Source: Echinicola vietnamensis DSM 17526
Lineage (GTDB): Bacteria > Bacteroidota > Bacteroidia > Cytophagales > Cyclobacteriaceae
Reading direction: 5' to 3'
Length of the DNA: 64,000 bases
NCBI RefSeq assembly: GCF_000325705.1
Contig: NC_019904.1
Coordinates: 1,248,001-1,312,000 of the forward strand
Shown here: positions 51,876 through 60,532 of the stretch, piece by piece
Layout of the letters: every line of letters starts with the position of its first letter
Position numbering within the stretch: the first letter of the stretch is position 1
Made by a program: the position numbers and the translations under genes
Notes under the pieces: model-generated
Databases searched by the model: none
Seen by the model: the letters and a program-made list of their open reading frames with translations, nothing else
Told to the model about the DNA's origin: nothing

Positions 51876-54716
51876 ATGTCAAAAACAGTAGCAGCAGTAG
51901 AAGAAACAATAGAGATTTATGGTGCTCGTGAGCACAATCTCAAAAATTTAGACCTGTCCATTCCCCGAAATAAGCTTGTGGTCATCACGGGCCTTAGTGG
52001 AAGTGGCAAAAGTTCCTTGGCATTTGATACTATCTATGCCGAAGGACAGCGCCGCTATATGGAGAGCTTTTCCGCCTATGCCCGGTCTTTTCTTGGTGGG
52101 ATGGAGCGTCCGGATGTGGATAAGATCAATGGGCTTTCGCCGGTGATTTCCATCGAGCAAAAGACCACCAGCAAAAACCCTCGCTCTACCGTGGGCACCG
52201 TGACGGAGATTTATGATTTTATGCGTTTGCTGTATGCCCGCTCCGGGGAAGCGTACAGCTACCTATCGGGAAAAAAAATGATCCGTCAGACGGAAGATCA
52301 GATCATTGACCAGCTGCTGGAGCACTTTGCAGGAAAGAAGCTATATATCTTGGCTCCTGTAGTAAAAGGACGGAAAGGACATTACCGGGAGCTCTTTGAG
52401 CAGATCCGAAAAATGGGATTTTCCAAAGTCCGCGTGGATGGCGTGGTCATGGAAATGGTACCCAAGATGCAAGTGGACCGGTATAAGATCCATGACATCG
52501 AAATCGTGGTCGACAGGATCATTGCCGAAGAAGACGACCGCTATCGCATCACCCAGTCCCTCAAAACTGCCTTGCAGCACGGGAAAGGCATCATCATGCT
52601 CCGTGATGAGGAAGGAAACGTCCATCACTTTTCCAAATACCTGATGGATCCGACCACAGGGCTTTCCTATGATGAGCCAGCCCCCAACACCTTTTCCTTT
52701 AACAGTCCTTACGGAGCTTGCCCGACTTGCAACGGCATTGGAGTGATTGAAGAGATCACCAAGGAAAACATTATTCCAGATCCCAATTTAAGCATTTCAA
52801 GAGGTGGAATCGTGCCTATTGGAGAATATAGGGACATCTGGATTTTCAAGAAAATCGAAGCCATACTAAAACGCCACAAAGCCAGCCTGTCCACCCCGAT
52901 CAAAGACCTAAAGGAAGAGGTGCTGGACGTATTGCTGTATGGTGATAAGACTGCGGTGGAAGTGGATTCTGTAAAATATCCCGGCACCAAGTGGAGCACC
53001 ACTTTTGAGGGCATTGTAAATTTTCTGCAAAAGCAGCAGGAAGGAGGTTCGGAAAAAATCCAAAAGTGGGTCAGTGACTTTACTACCACCCGCGAATGTC
53101 CCGACTGTGAAGGATACCGGCTGAAAAAAGAAGCCCTTCACTTCCTGATTGCCGGAAAGCATATTGGAGAACTGGCCATGATGGACATCCGGCAGCTTGG
53201 CAATTGGTTTGACCAAATCGATGATAAGCTTACGGAGAAACAGAAAATCATTGGGGAGGAAGTATTGAAGGAAATTCGCAAGCGGATTGGCTTCCTGCTG
53301 GACATAGGATTGGACTATCTTTCGCTAAACCGGCCACTTCGGACCCTGTCTGGTGGAGAAGCCCAGCGGATCCGGCTGGCCACCCAAATCGGTACGCAAC
53401 TCGTGGGAGTCCTCTATATCTTGGATGAGCCCAGTATCGGCCTGCACCAACGCGACAACGTCAAGTTGATCAAAGCCCTTCAGGACCTCCGGGATTTGGG
53501 AAATTCCGTTTTGGTGGTCGAGCATGATAAGGATATGATGCTGGATGCAGATTATGTCGTGGACATCGGGCCAGGGGCGGGCCGTCATGGCGGACATATC
53601 GTCGCCAAAGGCAGCCCCAAAGAAATCCTTCAGCAAAATAGCCTGACCGCAAAATACTTAAATGGAAAAGAGGAAATTGCCATTCCTCAGGAAAGGAGAA
53701 AAGGCAGCGGTAATTTCCTGACATTACTGCAGGCCAGTGGCCACAACCTGAAAAATGTGGACTTAGAGCTGCCATTGGGAAGTATGATCTGTGTGACGGG
53801 CGTATCCGGCAGTGGTAAGAGTTCTTTGATTCACGAGACGTTATTTCCATTGCTCAACCAGCATTTCTATCGCAGCCGCAAGACACCATTGCCCTATGGC
53901 AGCATCAAAGGACTGGAGCACTTGGACAAGGTCATCGAGGTGGACCAATCTCCCATTGGGCGTACGCCACGATCAAATCCCGCCACCTACACCGGGGTGT
54001 TTACTGACATCCGGGCACTGTTTACCGAATTGCCAGAAGCAAAAATCCGCGGGTACAAGCCTGGCCGGTTTAGTTTCAATGTCAAAGGAGGCAGGTGTGA
54101 AGATTGTGAAGGGGCCGGGATGAAGCTGATCGAAATGGATTTTCTGCCAGATGTACACATTCCCTGCGAAACCTGCAAGGGAAAACGCTACAACAGGGAA
54201 ACGCTGGAGGTGAGGTTTAAAGGTAAATCCATTTCGGATGTCTTGGACATGACCGTGGAGCAGGCGGTGGAATTTTTTGAAAATCAACCTAAAATCCTGA
54301 GGAAAATCCAGACCTTAAATGATGTAGGCCTCGGCTATATCACCCTTGGCCAGCATGCCACCACCCTCTCCGGAGGCGAGGCACAGCGGGTAAAACTGGC
54401 GACAGAGCTTTCGAAGAAAGACACCGGCAAGACCTTTTATATTCTCGATGAACCCACCACAGGCCTGCACTTTAAGGACATCGAACATTTGCTGGAAGTT
54501 TTGAACAGGCTGGTGGAGAAGGGAAATACCGTGTTGATCATTGAGCACAATTTGGACGTAATCAAGGTGGCGGATCATATCATTGACTTGGGGCCGGAAG
54601 GAGGCAACAAAGGCGGCCAAATCCTCGCCCAAGGGACACCAGAGGAAGTGTCCAAGCATCCTTCGAGCTATACGGCCAAGTTCTTACGGATGGAGTTATC
54701 TCCAAGTAAAGCATAG
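51876..54716 (+). CDS. uvrA: Excinuclease ABC subunit A
   Basis: A 946-residue UvrA, the damage-recognition ATPase of nucleotide excision repair (UvrABC). Both nucleotide-binding domains are intact: [14 protein letters not shown] (about residue 39), [12 protein letters not shown] with [11 protein letters not shown], then [15 protein letters not shown] and [12 protein letters not shown] with [10 protein letters not shown]. Zinc modules are CPTCNGIG...CPDCEGYR and the central [11 protein letters not shown]...[11 protein letters not shown]. The length is normal. A possible terminator stem follows at 54751. Confidence 0.97.
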   Translation: MSKTVAAVEETIEIYGAREHNLKNLDLSIPRNKLVVITGLSGSGKSSLAFDTIYAEGQRRYMESFSAYARSFLGGMERPDVDKINGLSPVISIEQKTTSKNPRSTVGTVTEIYDFMRLLYARSGEAYSYLSGKKMIRQTEDQIIDQLLEHFAGKKLYILAPVVKGRKGHYRELFEQIRKMGFSKVRVDGVVMEMVPKMQVDRYKIHDIEIVVDRIIAEEDDRYRITQSLKTALQHGKGIIMLRDEEGNVHHFSKYLMDPTTGLSYDEPAPNTFSFNSPYGACPTCNGIGVIEEITKENIIPDPNLSISRGGIVPIGEYRDIWIFKKIEAILKRHKASLSTPIKDLKEEVLDVLLYGDKTAVEVDSVKYPGTKWSTTFEGIVNFLQKQQEGGSEKIQKWVSDFTTTRECPDCEGYRLKKEALHFLIAGKHIGELAMMDIRQLGNWFDQIDDKLTEKQKIIGEEVLKEIRKRIGFLLDIGLDYLSLNRPLRTLSGGEAQRIRLATQIGTQLVGVLYILDEPSIGLHQRDNVKLIKALQDLRDLGNSVLVVEHDKDMMLDADYVVDIGPGAGRHGGHIVAKGSPKEILQQNSLTAKYLNGKEEIAIPQERRKGSGNFLTLLQASGHNLKNVDLELPLGSMICVTGVSGSGKSSLIHETLFPLLNQHFYRSRKTPLPYGSIKGLEHLDKVIEVDQSPIGRTPRSNPATYTGVFTDIRALFTELPEAKIRGYKPGRFSFNVKGGRCEDCEGAGMKLIEMDFLPDVHIPCETCKGKRYNRETLEVRFKGKSISDVLDMTVEQAVEFFENQPKILRKIQTLNDVGLGYITLGQHATTLSGGEAQRVKLATELSKKDTGKTFYILDEPTTGLHFKDIEHLLEVLNRLVEKGNTVLIIEHNLDVIKVADHIIDLGPEGGNKGGQILAQGTPEEVSKHPSSYTAKFLRMELSPSKA

Positions 54717-54750
54717 ATTGGCCTTTTGGTTCCGATACCGCCATTGCAAG

Positions 54751-54790
54751 GCCTATTGTTCTCTTCACAAAGCTGAAGAGGGCAATAGGC
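54751..54790 (+). terminator. Probable terminator of uvrA
   Basis: gcctattgttctctt (54751-54765) pairs with aagagggcaataggc (54776-54790) over 15 bp, two of them G-U pairs in RNA, with a 10-nt loop. The tail ttaaatcttt is a weak T tract. It lies 35 bp after the stop codon. Confidence 0.65.
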
Positions 54791-54908
54791 TTAAATCTTT
54801 CCCGTAATTTGGATGAGATCAGGCACAAATGCTGGGCGGACGTGCGATGATGAAATCGGGAAGTGGTTACTTTCGAAGTATGGTTATAACCTGTTCGATT
54901 ATAGAACC

Positions 54909-54963
54909 ATCACTGCGAGGCTTGCGGGGAGATTTAGGGCTGGAAAAGGGGGCGCAATGACGT
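54909..54963. repeat. Degenerate intergenic palindromic repeat fragment
   Basis: In the gene-free stretch 54791-55184, catcactgcgaggcttgcgg ... gcgcaatgacg resembles the cgtcattgcgag-type repeat seen at 37-137 and 4175-4240. A short open frame (54813-54998) crosses it and has no family likeness. A TAnnTTTG match, TATATTTG, lies at 55170-55177, directly before the start of the kinase gene at 55185. Confidence 0.4.
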
Positions 54964-55184
54964 TTTTAGTGCTAAAAATAGTCGAGCTCAGGTTTTAGGT
55001 GTGTGGTAGATAGGAGACTTTCCATCATTTTTAAGGGATGGGCATTATTGTTTGATAAACACGTGCCGAAATGCATTTCCCCAAAAACATGGCTGGATTC
55101 GGGATAAGCCCTTTCAGCAATGGCTGTATCCATTGATAAAAAATCGCTGCCTACATCCGAAGACTTCCTTATATTTGGGATGGA

Positions 55185-56237
55185 ATGGACAGAAGTAGAT
55201 TATATTGGATATTTCAGGTATTTGGTTGGGCAGCATTTGCGGTGATCAACCTGTTTTTTGTTTCCTTGATCCGGGGCATCACCTCGGTTCAGGTGGGGGC
55301 GTACTTGTCACTTGGAGCATTTTACTTTGTGTCCACGCACTACTTTAGGCACCTTATCAAGCGTCAAAATTGGTTTAATTTTAACCTCTCCAAATTATTG
55401 ATTCAGGCATTTTGTGCACTGCTGGTCTTGAGTTTTGCCAATGTCATCGCCACGGTATTGATCAATTGGATTTTTGGGATTTTGAGAGAGCAGGAAGACC
55501 TGAAGCCCATTGTGCTTTTGGTAAATATGTTCATTAGCTTTTTATACTATGCCCTTTGGGCAATGATGTATTTTCTCTACCATTTTCTGGAAAACTACAA
55601 TACTACGCTTAAATACCAGGCCAAAATCAATGAGGTCAAGCTCAACCAACTCCGAAACCAGCTGAATCCCCATTTCATTTTCAACGCACTCAATAGCGTC
55701 CGGGCATTGGTGGACGAAAACCCTCCAAAATCAAAAGAAGCCATCACTCAGCTGAGCAATATCCTTCGCTATTCCTTGATCATGGATAAAAAGAGGACCA
55801 TAGATTTCAGCGATGAAATCAAGATTGTGCGGGATTACCTGGACTTGGAGAGTATTCGCTTTGAGGAGCGGCTCAAGGTGTCCTATGACATAGAAAAGAA
55901 GGCCTATCAATATAAAATTCCACCCATGATGCTTCAGACCATTGTGGAAAATGCCATCAAACATGGCATTTCCAACCTGATGCGTGGAGGGCTCATTCAC
56001 ATTAAGTGCTCCATAGGGCTTTCGGAAGACCTTTATATCGTGGTAAAGAACAGTGGCCAGCTCACCCATAATGCCCAGCGAAAAGAAAATGATGGCAGCG
56101 GCCACGGTATTTCCAATACCATTCAGCGATTAAAATTAATTTATGGTAGCAAAGCTTACTTTAAAATGCGGAATTTTGACAGTGAGTTTGTGGTCACAGA
56201 AATTAAAATTCCAAAACAAAATACTAAATTAGACTAA
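55185..56237 (+). CDS. LytS-type sensor histidine kinase
   Basis: A 350-residue kinase with four membrane helices (about 12-30, 38-55, 70-98, 108-133) and a His_kinase domain: the phosphorylated His163 is in NQLNPHFIFNALNSVRAL; the ATPase part has IVENAIKHGISN and GHGISNTIQRLKLIYG. Members of the type work with LytTR regulators. The LytTR gene at 56255 begins 17 bp after its stop, so they form a pair. The promoter-like element ends 7 bp before the ATG, which would imply a very short leader. The signal sensed is unknown. Confidence 0.92.
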   Translation: MDRSRLYWIFQVFGWAAFAVINLFFVSLIRGITSVQVGAYLSLGAFYFVSTHYFRHLIKRQNWFNFNLSKLLIQAFCALLVLSFANVIATVLINWIFGILREQEDLKPIVLLVNMFISFLYYALWAMMYFLYHFLENYNTTLKYQAKINEVKLNQLRNQLNPHFIFNALNSVRALVDENPPKSKEAITQLSNILRYSLIMDKKRTIDFSDEIKIVRDYLDLESIRFEERLKVSYDIEKKAYQYKIPPMMLQTIVENAIKHGISNLMRGGLIHIKCSIGLSEDLYIVVKNSGQLTHNAQRKENDGSGHGISNTIQRLKLIYGSKAYFKMRNFDSEFVVTEIKIPKQNTKLD

Positions 56238-56254
56238 TCTTAAAACTTTATAGC

Positions 56255-56998
56255 ATGCGCGCACTAGTAATCGATGACGAAAGACTGGCAAGAAAAGAAC
56301 TGATCAACCTATTGTCTTCCATAGATGATGTGGAGGTAATTGGAGAAGCAGTAAATGTAGATGATGCGAAAGAAAAGATCAGCAGCCTGAATCCTGATGT
56401 GATATTTTTAGATATTCAGATGCCTGAAAAGACTGGGTTTGACCTGCTGTCCGAAATGGAAACCGTCCCCGATGTGATTTTCACGACGGCATACGATGAG
56501 TTTGCACTGAAGGCATTTGAAGTAAATGCCTTGGATTATCTGTTGAAGCCCATAGAACCCGCCAGACTATCCGAAGCCATCGCAAAACTGAAAAATAAGC
56601 TTCAAAATAATGCTGATTTGACCAAAGATACTGAAAAAGTTACCATAGAAGGGGAGAAAAAACTATCTTTGAATGATCAGGTGTTTGTAAAGGATGGTGA
56701 TCGCTGTTGGTTTGTTAAACTTGAAAATGTGCGGTTGTTTGAATCCGACGGGAATTACATAAAAGTTTATTTTGAAAACAACAAGCCCATGATCCACAAG
56801 TCCCTGAATGCCTTGGACGAGCGATTGGATGAAAAATCTTTCTTCCGGGCCAGCCGGAAGCATATTATAAACTTAAGTTGGGTAGAAGGGATCGAACCTT
56901 GGTTTAATGGAGGGCTGGTCGTGACACTTAAGGGAGGAGACCGCATTGAAGTCAGCCGACGCCAAGCCGCAAGGTTTAAGGATATGATGAGTTTATAA
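56255..56998 (+). CDS. LytTR-type response regulator
   Basis: A 247-residue regulator with a receiver domain (about 1-115; VIDDER, phosphoacceptor Asp53 in VIFLDIQMPEKTGFDLL, conserved Lys in YLLKPIEP) and a LytTR DNA-binding domain (about 145-247; FVKDGDRCWFVKLENVRLFES, RASRKHIINLSWVEGIEPW, GDRIEVSRRQAARFKDMM). It is paired with the LytS-type kinase immediately upstream. LytTR proteins bind as dimers to repeated sites; none is evident in this window. Confidence 0.95.
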   Translation: MRALVIDDERLARKELINLLSSIDDVEVIGEAVNVDDAKEKISSLNPDVIFLDIQMPEKTGFDLLSEMETVPDVIFTTAYDEFALKAFEVNALDYLLKPIEPARLSEAIAKLKNKLQNNADLTKDTEKVTIEGEKKLSLNDQVFVKDGDRCWFVKLENVRLFESDGNYIKVYFENNKPMIHKSLNALDERLDEKSFFRASRKHIINLSWVEGIEPWFNGGLVVTLKGGDRIEVSRRQAARFKDMMSL

Positions 56999-57141
56999 TT
57001 AAAAAACGACGGTTTTAAATTGTTTTTTAAGAATAATATTCTCATTTTCAGTCAGTATTTGAGAAAAAATTGAATTCATTTGTGAATGTTAATGATTGAG
57101 CATCAAGCGCTTCACCAAACATAGACCAACCATACGATAAC

Positions 57142-57894
57142 ATGAAAGAAGAAAGAATACTGGTTGTAGAGGACGATCCGGATATTGCAGAAAATATTGA
57201 GGAGATCCTTGAACTTTTAGGTTACGTAAATATTGATATCGCAAATTCTGCCAATCAAGCCATCAAGGTAATCAAGAAATACCGGCCTGATCTGGTATTT
57301 ATGGACATCAAACTTAAAGGTGACAAGGATGGTATCGAGCTGGGAGAGATAATACAGCAAATGGTGGATGCCCCCATTGTATATGTCACTTCTTACAGTG
57401 ATCCCTCGATCATTGAGCGTGCGAAACGTATTCATCCGGCAGGATTTATCGTAAAGCCATTCAACACGAACGATATCCATGCAATCGTGGAAATCGTCCT
57501 TTACAATAGACGAAACCAAAGTGCCAGCTCGGATACCCCTAAACCCAGTGCTGAAAGCCCATACCTGGTAGCGGATGCGGTTTACATCAAATCCGATAAT
57601 GCTTATGAACGAGTTGACTATGGCGATATTTATTATGTAGAGGCCAACGGAAACATGGTTTCTATATTTACCAAAAACAAAACCTACACCATCCGTAAGT
57701 CCATGAAGGAAATGGAGGAAAAGCTTCCTTCTAATCTCTTCTTGCGGGTACAAAAATCTTATATCGTACAACTGGCCCAAATTGCGAGCTTCAGCACCAA
57801 GGAAATTAACCTAAAGGATGGTGCCGTGGTGCAAGTAGGCCGTCAATACTACAACAGCTTCTTGGCCAAGCTTAATACCATTACAGAGAGTTAA
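57142..57894 (+). CDS. Second LytTR-type response regulator
   Basis: A 250-residue regulator. The receiver domain has VVEDDPD near residue 8-14 and the phosphoacceptor Asp55 in LVFMDIKLKGDKDG, followed by GFIVKPFNTND with the conserved Lys. The LytTR domain (about 150-250; VDYGDIYYVEANGNMVSIFTKNKTYTIRKS, LFLRVQKSYIVQLAQIASF, GAVVQVGRQYYNSFLAKL) is a different subtype from that at 56255. It lies 143 bp after it in the same direction; no kinase of its own is near, so it may share the LytS-type kinase. A terminator follows. Confidence 0.93.
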   Translation: MKEERILVVEDDPDIAENIEEILELLGYVNIDIANSANQAIKVIKKYRPDLVFMDIKLKGDKDGIELGEIIQQMVDAPIVYVTSYSDPSIIERAKRIHPAGFIVKPFNTNDIHAIVEIVLYNRRNQSASSDTPKPSAESPYLVADAVYIKSDNAYERVDYGDIYYVEANGNMVSIFTKNKTYTIRKSMKEMEEKLPSNLFLRVQKSYIVQLAQIASFSTKEINLKDGAVVQVGRQYYNSFLAKLNTITES

Positions 57895-57923
57895 TTGACG
57901 ATTGCTAGAAAGGATATACTCAA

Positions 57924-57955
57924 AAAAGCCTCCAGTTTGGAGGCTTTTGTTTTAT
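57924..57955 (+). terminator. Rho-independent terminator of the LytTR gene
   Basis: A perfect 10-bp stem (aaaagcctcc at 57924-57933, ggaggctttt at 57939-57948) with a 5-nt loop, followed by tgttttata. It lies 30 bp beyond the stop codon at 57894. Confidence 0.88.
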
Positions 57956-58025
57956 AATCCCATGAAATGTTTTTGGGCCAATCGGAAAAGTTGGTTATTC
58001 GTCTATTGGGGTGGATCAATATTTT

Positions 58026-58680
58026 CCTGGTCGCCTTAGGCTGCTATTCTGCCACGGATGAACGTTGATAAACACCGATAGGGTGTTAGAGGCTTTGCAA
58101 ATCCGTGTTCATCTTTTTTATCGGCGGCTTACGTGACCTAAAAGTTGACAATGCACATGTCTGTGGCTGTGAAGAGGCCTTTTCGGCAAAGCTTGAATTC
58201 ATGCAGTCCAACGATAAAATGCCATCCTTTTAAGGAAGCTGCGCTCAAAAATATTGCTGATCCCTGGTATGGTGCATGATATATACTGGAAAGCCAGCCC
58301 CGGAGGGGCGACACATCCATAGCCATGGGTTTCACCCATGGTAACTTAACCCAGTCAACATTCATCCCTTGGAAAAGTGGCTTGATTCTATTGATCATCA
58401 AGACGGGCTTTACCGAAGTGGTGAGCTGGGCTTTCAGCCTGAAAGGAAGAAATTATGGCGGCTGCACCCCAAGGCCTTACCTTGGGCTAGGATGATAAAA
58501 GGCTTTCAGCCTTCGTTGGGGATAAATATCAGCTTGCAGTCTCCTGTCGGGCTGAAAAAATCCAAGGTAATCGCCTTTAGGAATGTACCTTCAAGAAAGA
58601 CCAACGAAAATCTTCATAACCTGCGCCATCTGCATGCAATCAGCACCTACCAACATCCTCCCGCCATCGTTGTAGCATGA
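58026..58680. repeat. Degenerate repeat region (copies of dispersed repeats)
   Basis: Part of a gene-free stretch of about 970 bp (57956-58925). 58026-58100 matches 25903-25970 (gccacggatgaacgttgata). 58296-58358 is a copy of the palindromic repeat (agccccggaggggcgacaca, tagccatgggtttcacccat) also at 25998, 30059 and 30398. Beyond it, 58430-58560 has a third style (gctttcagcctgaaagg, ggctttcagccttcg). 58725-58790 recalls 30275-30330. Open frames here have no family likeness. Confidence 0.6.
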
Positions 58681-58925
58681 TCCTCAACTGTAAAAGCAGG
58701 GAACGGTCGGTTTGCCTAGTGGTAGTAAGGCCACGGGAAAATAAAAATCCACAGCGTCCCAAAGGTACCAAGTCCATACAATACCCTGCACGGCGAAGGA
58801 ACAGTTAAGCCACCTGAAACTGCCATAAAATCTGCCTCGATCAACCAAAGAAGCGTAACGATGATTTTGAGGCAGCTTCAGGTTACCATAGCTTTTGCTT
58901 TCCCAATGGCAGCGCTAGGCTTAGG

Positions 58926-60293
58926 TTAAAGCAGCTCATTGGCTAGATTGGCGAGTTCGGAGCGTTCTCCTTTTTCCAGTTTGATGTGCGCGTAAAGAGG
59001 ATGCTCTTTCACACGGTCTATCAGGTAAGAGAGCCCGTTACTCTGGCTGTCGAGATAGGGGGTGTCAATTTGATAGACGTCGCCTGTAAAGACGATTTTA
59101 GTGTTTTCCCCGGCCCGGCTGATAATGGTCTTAATCTCATGTGGCGTGAGGTTTTGGGCTTCGTCCACGATAAAGAATATGTTTGACAGAGACCTTCCAC
59201 GGATATAGGCCAGCGGTTGTATGACCAGTTTCTCCTGGTTGACCATTTCGGTGATCTTTTGATATTCCTTGTCGGATTCCTTAAACTGGTTTTGGATAAA
59301 CTTCAAATTGTCCCAAAGCGGTTCCATGTAAGGGTTAAGCTTCGACTTGATATCTCCGGGCAGATAGCCGATGTCTTTGTTGCTTAAGGGGACGATGGGC
59401 CTGGCCAAAAAGATCTGTTTATAGTCCCTTCTTTGCTCCAAGGCACCTGCCAAGGCCAGCAAGGTCTTACCGGTACCGGCTACCCCCTGCACGGAAACCA
59501 ACTTGATATTTGGATTGGTGATGGCATGCAGGGCAAAGGTCTGCTCGGCATTTTTAGGTTTTATATTATAGGCAAGCTTTTTATCCACCCGTTCGATGGT
59601 GTTTTCCTCCCCATTATAATAGGCCAACACAGAATTCTTTTCGCTTTTTAGAATATAAAAGGTATTGGTCTTCCGCTTGCGCGTCCCCAAGACTTTCTTG
59701 GCCTCTACAGTATGATTATCATATAATTGGTTAATGACATCAGGGTCGATGCCCTCTAAAATATCCTTGCCGGTACTTTCCAGTTCGGTGATATTTTTGA
59801 TCTTGCCTGTTTCATAATCTTCTGCTTGAATATCCAGGGATTTGGCCTTGAGGCGGAGATTGATGTCCTTGCTTACCAAGATGACTTTCCGACCATTTTC
59901 ACTGATTTTCAGATCAAGGGCAGCATTTAGGATTTTATGATCGTTTTTTTCCTCTCCAAAGATCGTATTGGCATTTTGCTGATCTGCTTTGCCATTACTG
60001 TCATTGGTGGTCATCATGACCTTAAAGTTGCCTTTGGTCTTTCCGTTCAGTGGGGTCCATTTGTGGATCATCTTGTCTTTGGAAAGCTTGTCCAGTAATC
60101 GAATAAACTCTCTCGCCTCAAAATTCTTGGAATCATTACCTTTCTTAAACTGATCGAGTTCTTCCAATACCGTGATTGGAATCACTACATCGTGCTCGGC
60201 AAAATTCATAATGGAATTGTGGGCATAAAGAATGACCGAGGTGTCTAAAACAAAGATTTTACGGTCACTTTCATTTTTTTTAGCTCTAGGCAT
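58926..60293 (-). CDS. phoH: PhoH-family ATPase with PIN domain
   Basis: A 455-residue protein with an N-terminal PIN-type nuclease domain (about 13-150; FVLDTSVILYA with the first Asp, FAEHDVVIPITVLEELDQFK) and a C-terminal PhoH-like ATPase (about 240-455; Walker A VQGVAGTGKTLLALAGA, Walker B FFIVDEAQNLTPHEIKTIISRAG, then KIVFTGDVYQIDTPYLD). PIN-PhoH proteins unwind and cut RNA in vitro in related actinobacterial cases. It is transcribed alone, away from the repeat region and divergent from the GH2 gene. Confidence 0.94.
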   Translation of the reverse strand: MPRAKKNESDRKIFVLDTSVILYAHNSIMNFAEHDVVIPITVLEELDQFKKGNDSKNFEAREFIRLLDKLSKDKMIHKWTPLNGKTKGNFKVMMTTNDSNGKADQQNANTIFGEEKNDHKILNAALDLKISENGRKVILVSKDINLRLKAKSLDIQAEDYETGKIKNITELESTGKDILEGIDPDVINQLYDNHTVEAKKVLGTRKRKTNTFYILKSEKNSVLAYYNGEENTIERVDKKLAYNIKPKNAEQTFALHAITNPNIKLVSVQGVAGTGKTLLALAGALEQRRDYKQIFLARPIVPLSNKDIGYLPGDIKSKLNPYMEPLWDNLKFIQNQFKESDKEYQKITEMVNQEKLVIQPLAYIRGRSLSNIFFIVDEAQNLTPHEIKTIISRAGENTKIVFTGDVYQIDTPYLDSQSNGLSYLIDRVKEHPLYAHIKLEKGERSELANLANELL

Positions 60294-60532
60294 AGGCGAA
60301 AAAGGTTAGTGATTTATGTTTAGAATAAGATAGCCATTTATCTCTGGGATTGCCATATTTTTATGTAAAATTGAGAAGGACAAACCTGATGGAGCGTGTA
60401 AGCCGTTGGGGATCAACGGGAATATTTTTTTCGGCGCGCTTTTACGGATACGCGCTATATATTTTTGGCCATTTTACCTGATTTTCACCATGATCGCTTA
60501 TATTGGTCGTTCATGTCAAAAATGATAAGCCC

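Noticed and set aside
54813..54998. 61-codon open frame between uvrA and the LytS-type kinase
   Set aside because: It crosses a degenerate palindromic repeat and the translated sequence has no recognisable features.
58138..58680. Open frames of about 90-100 codons in the 58-kb repeat region
   Set aside because: They cover repeat copies shared with other intergenic regions, on both strands; not protein-like.
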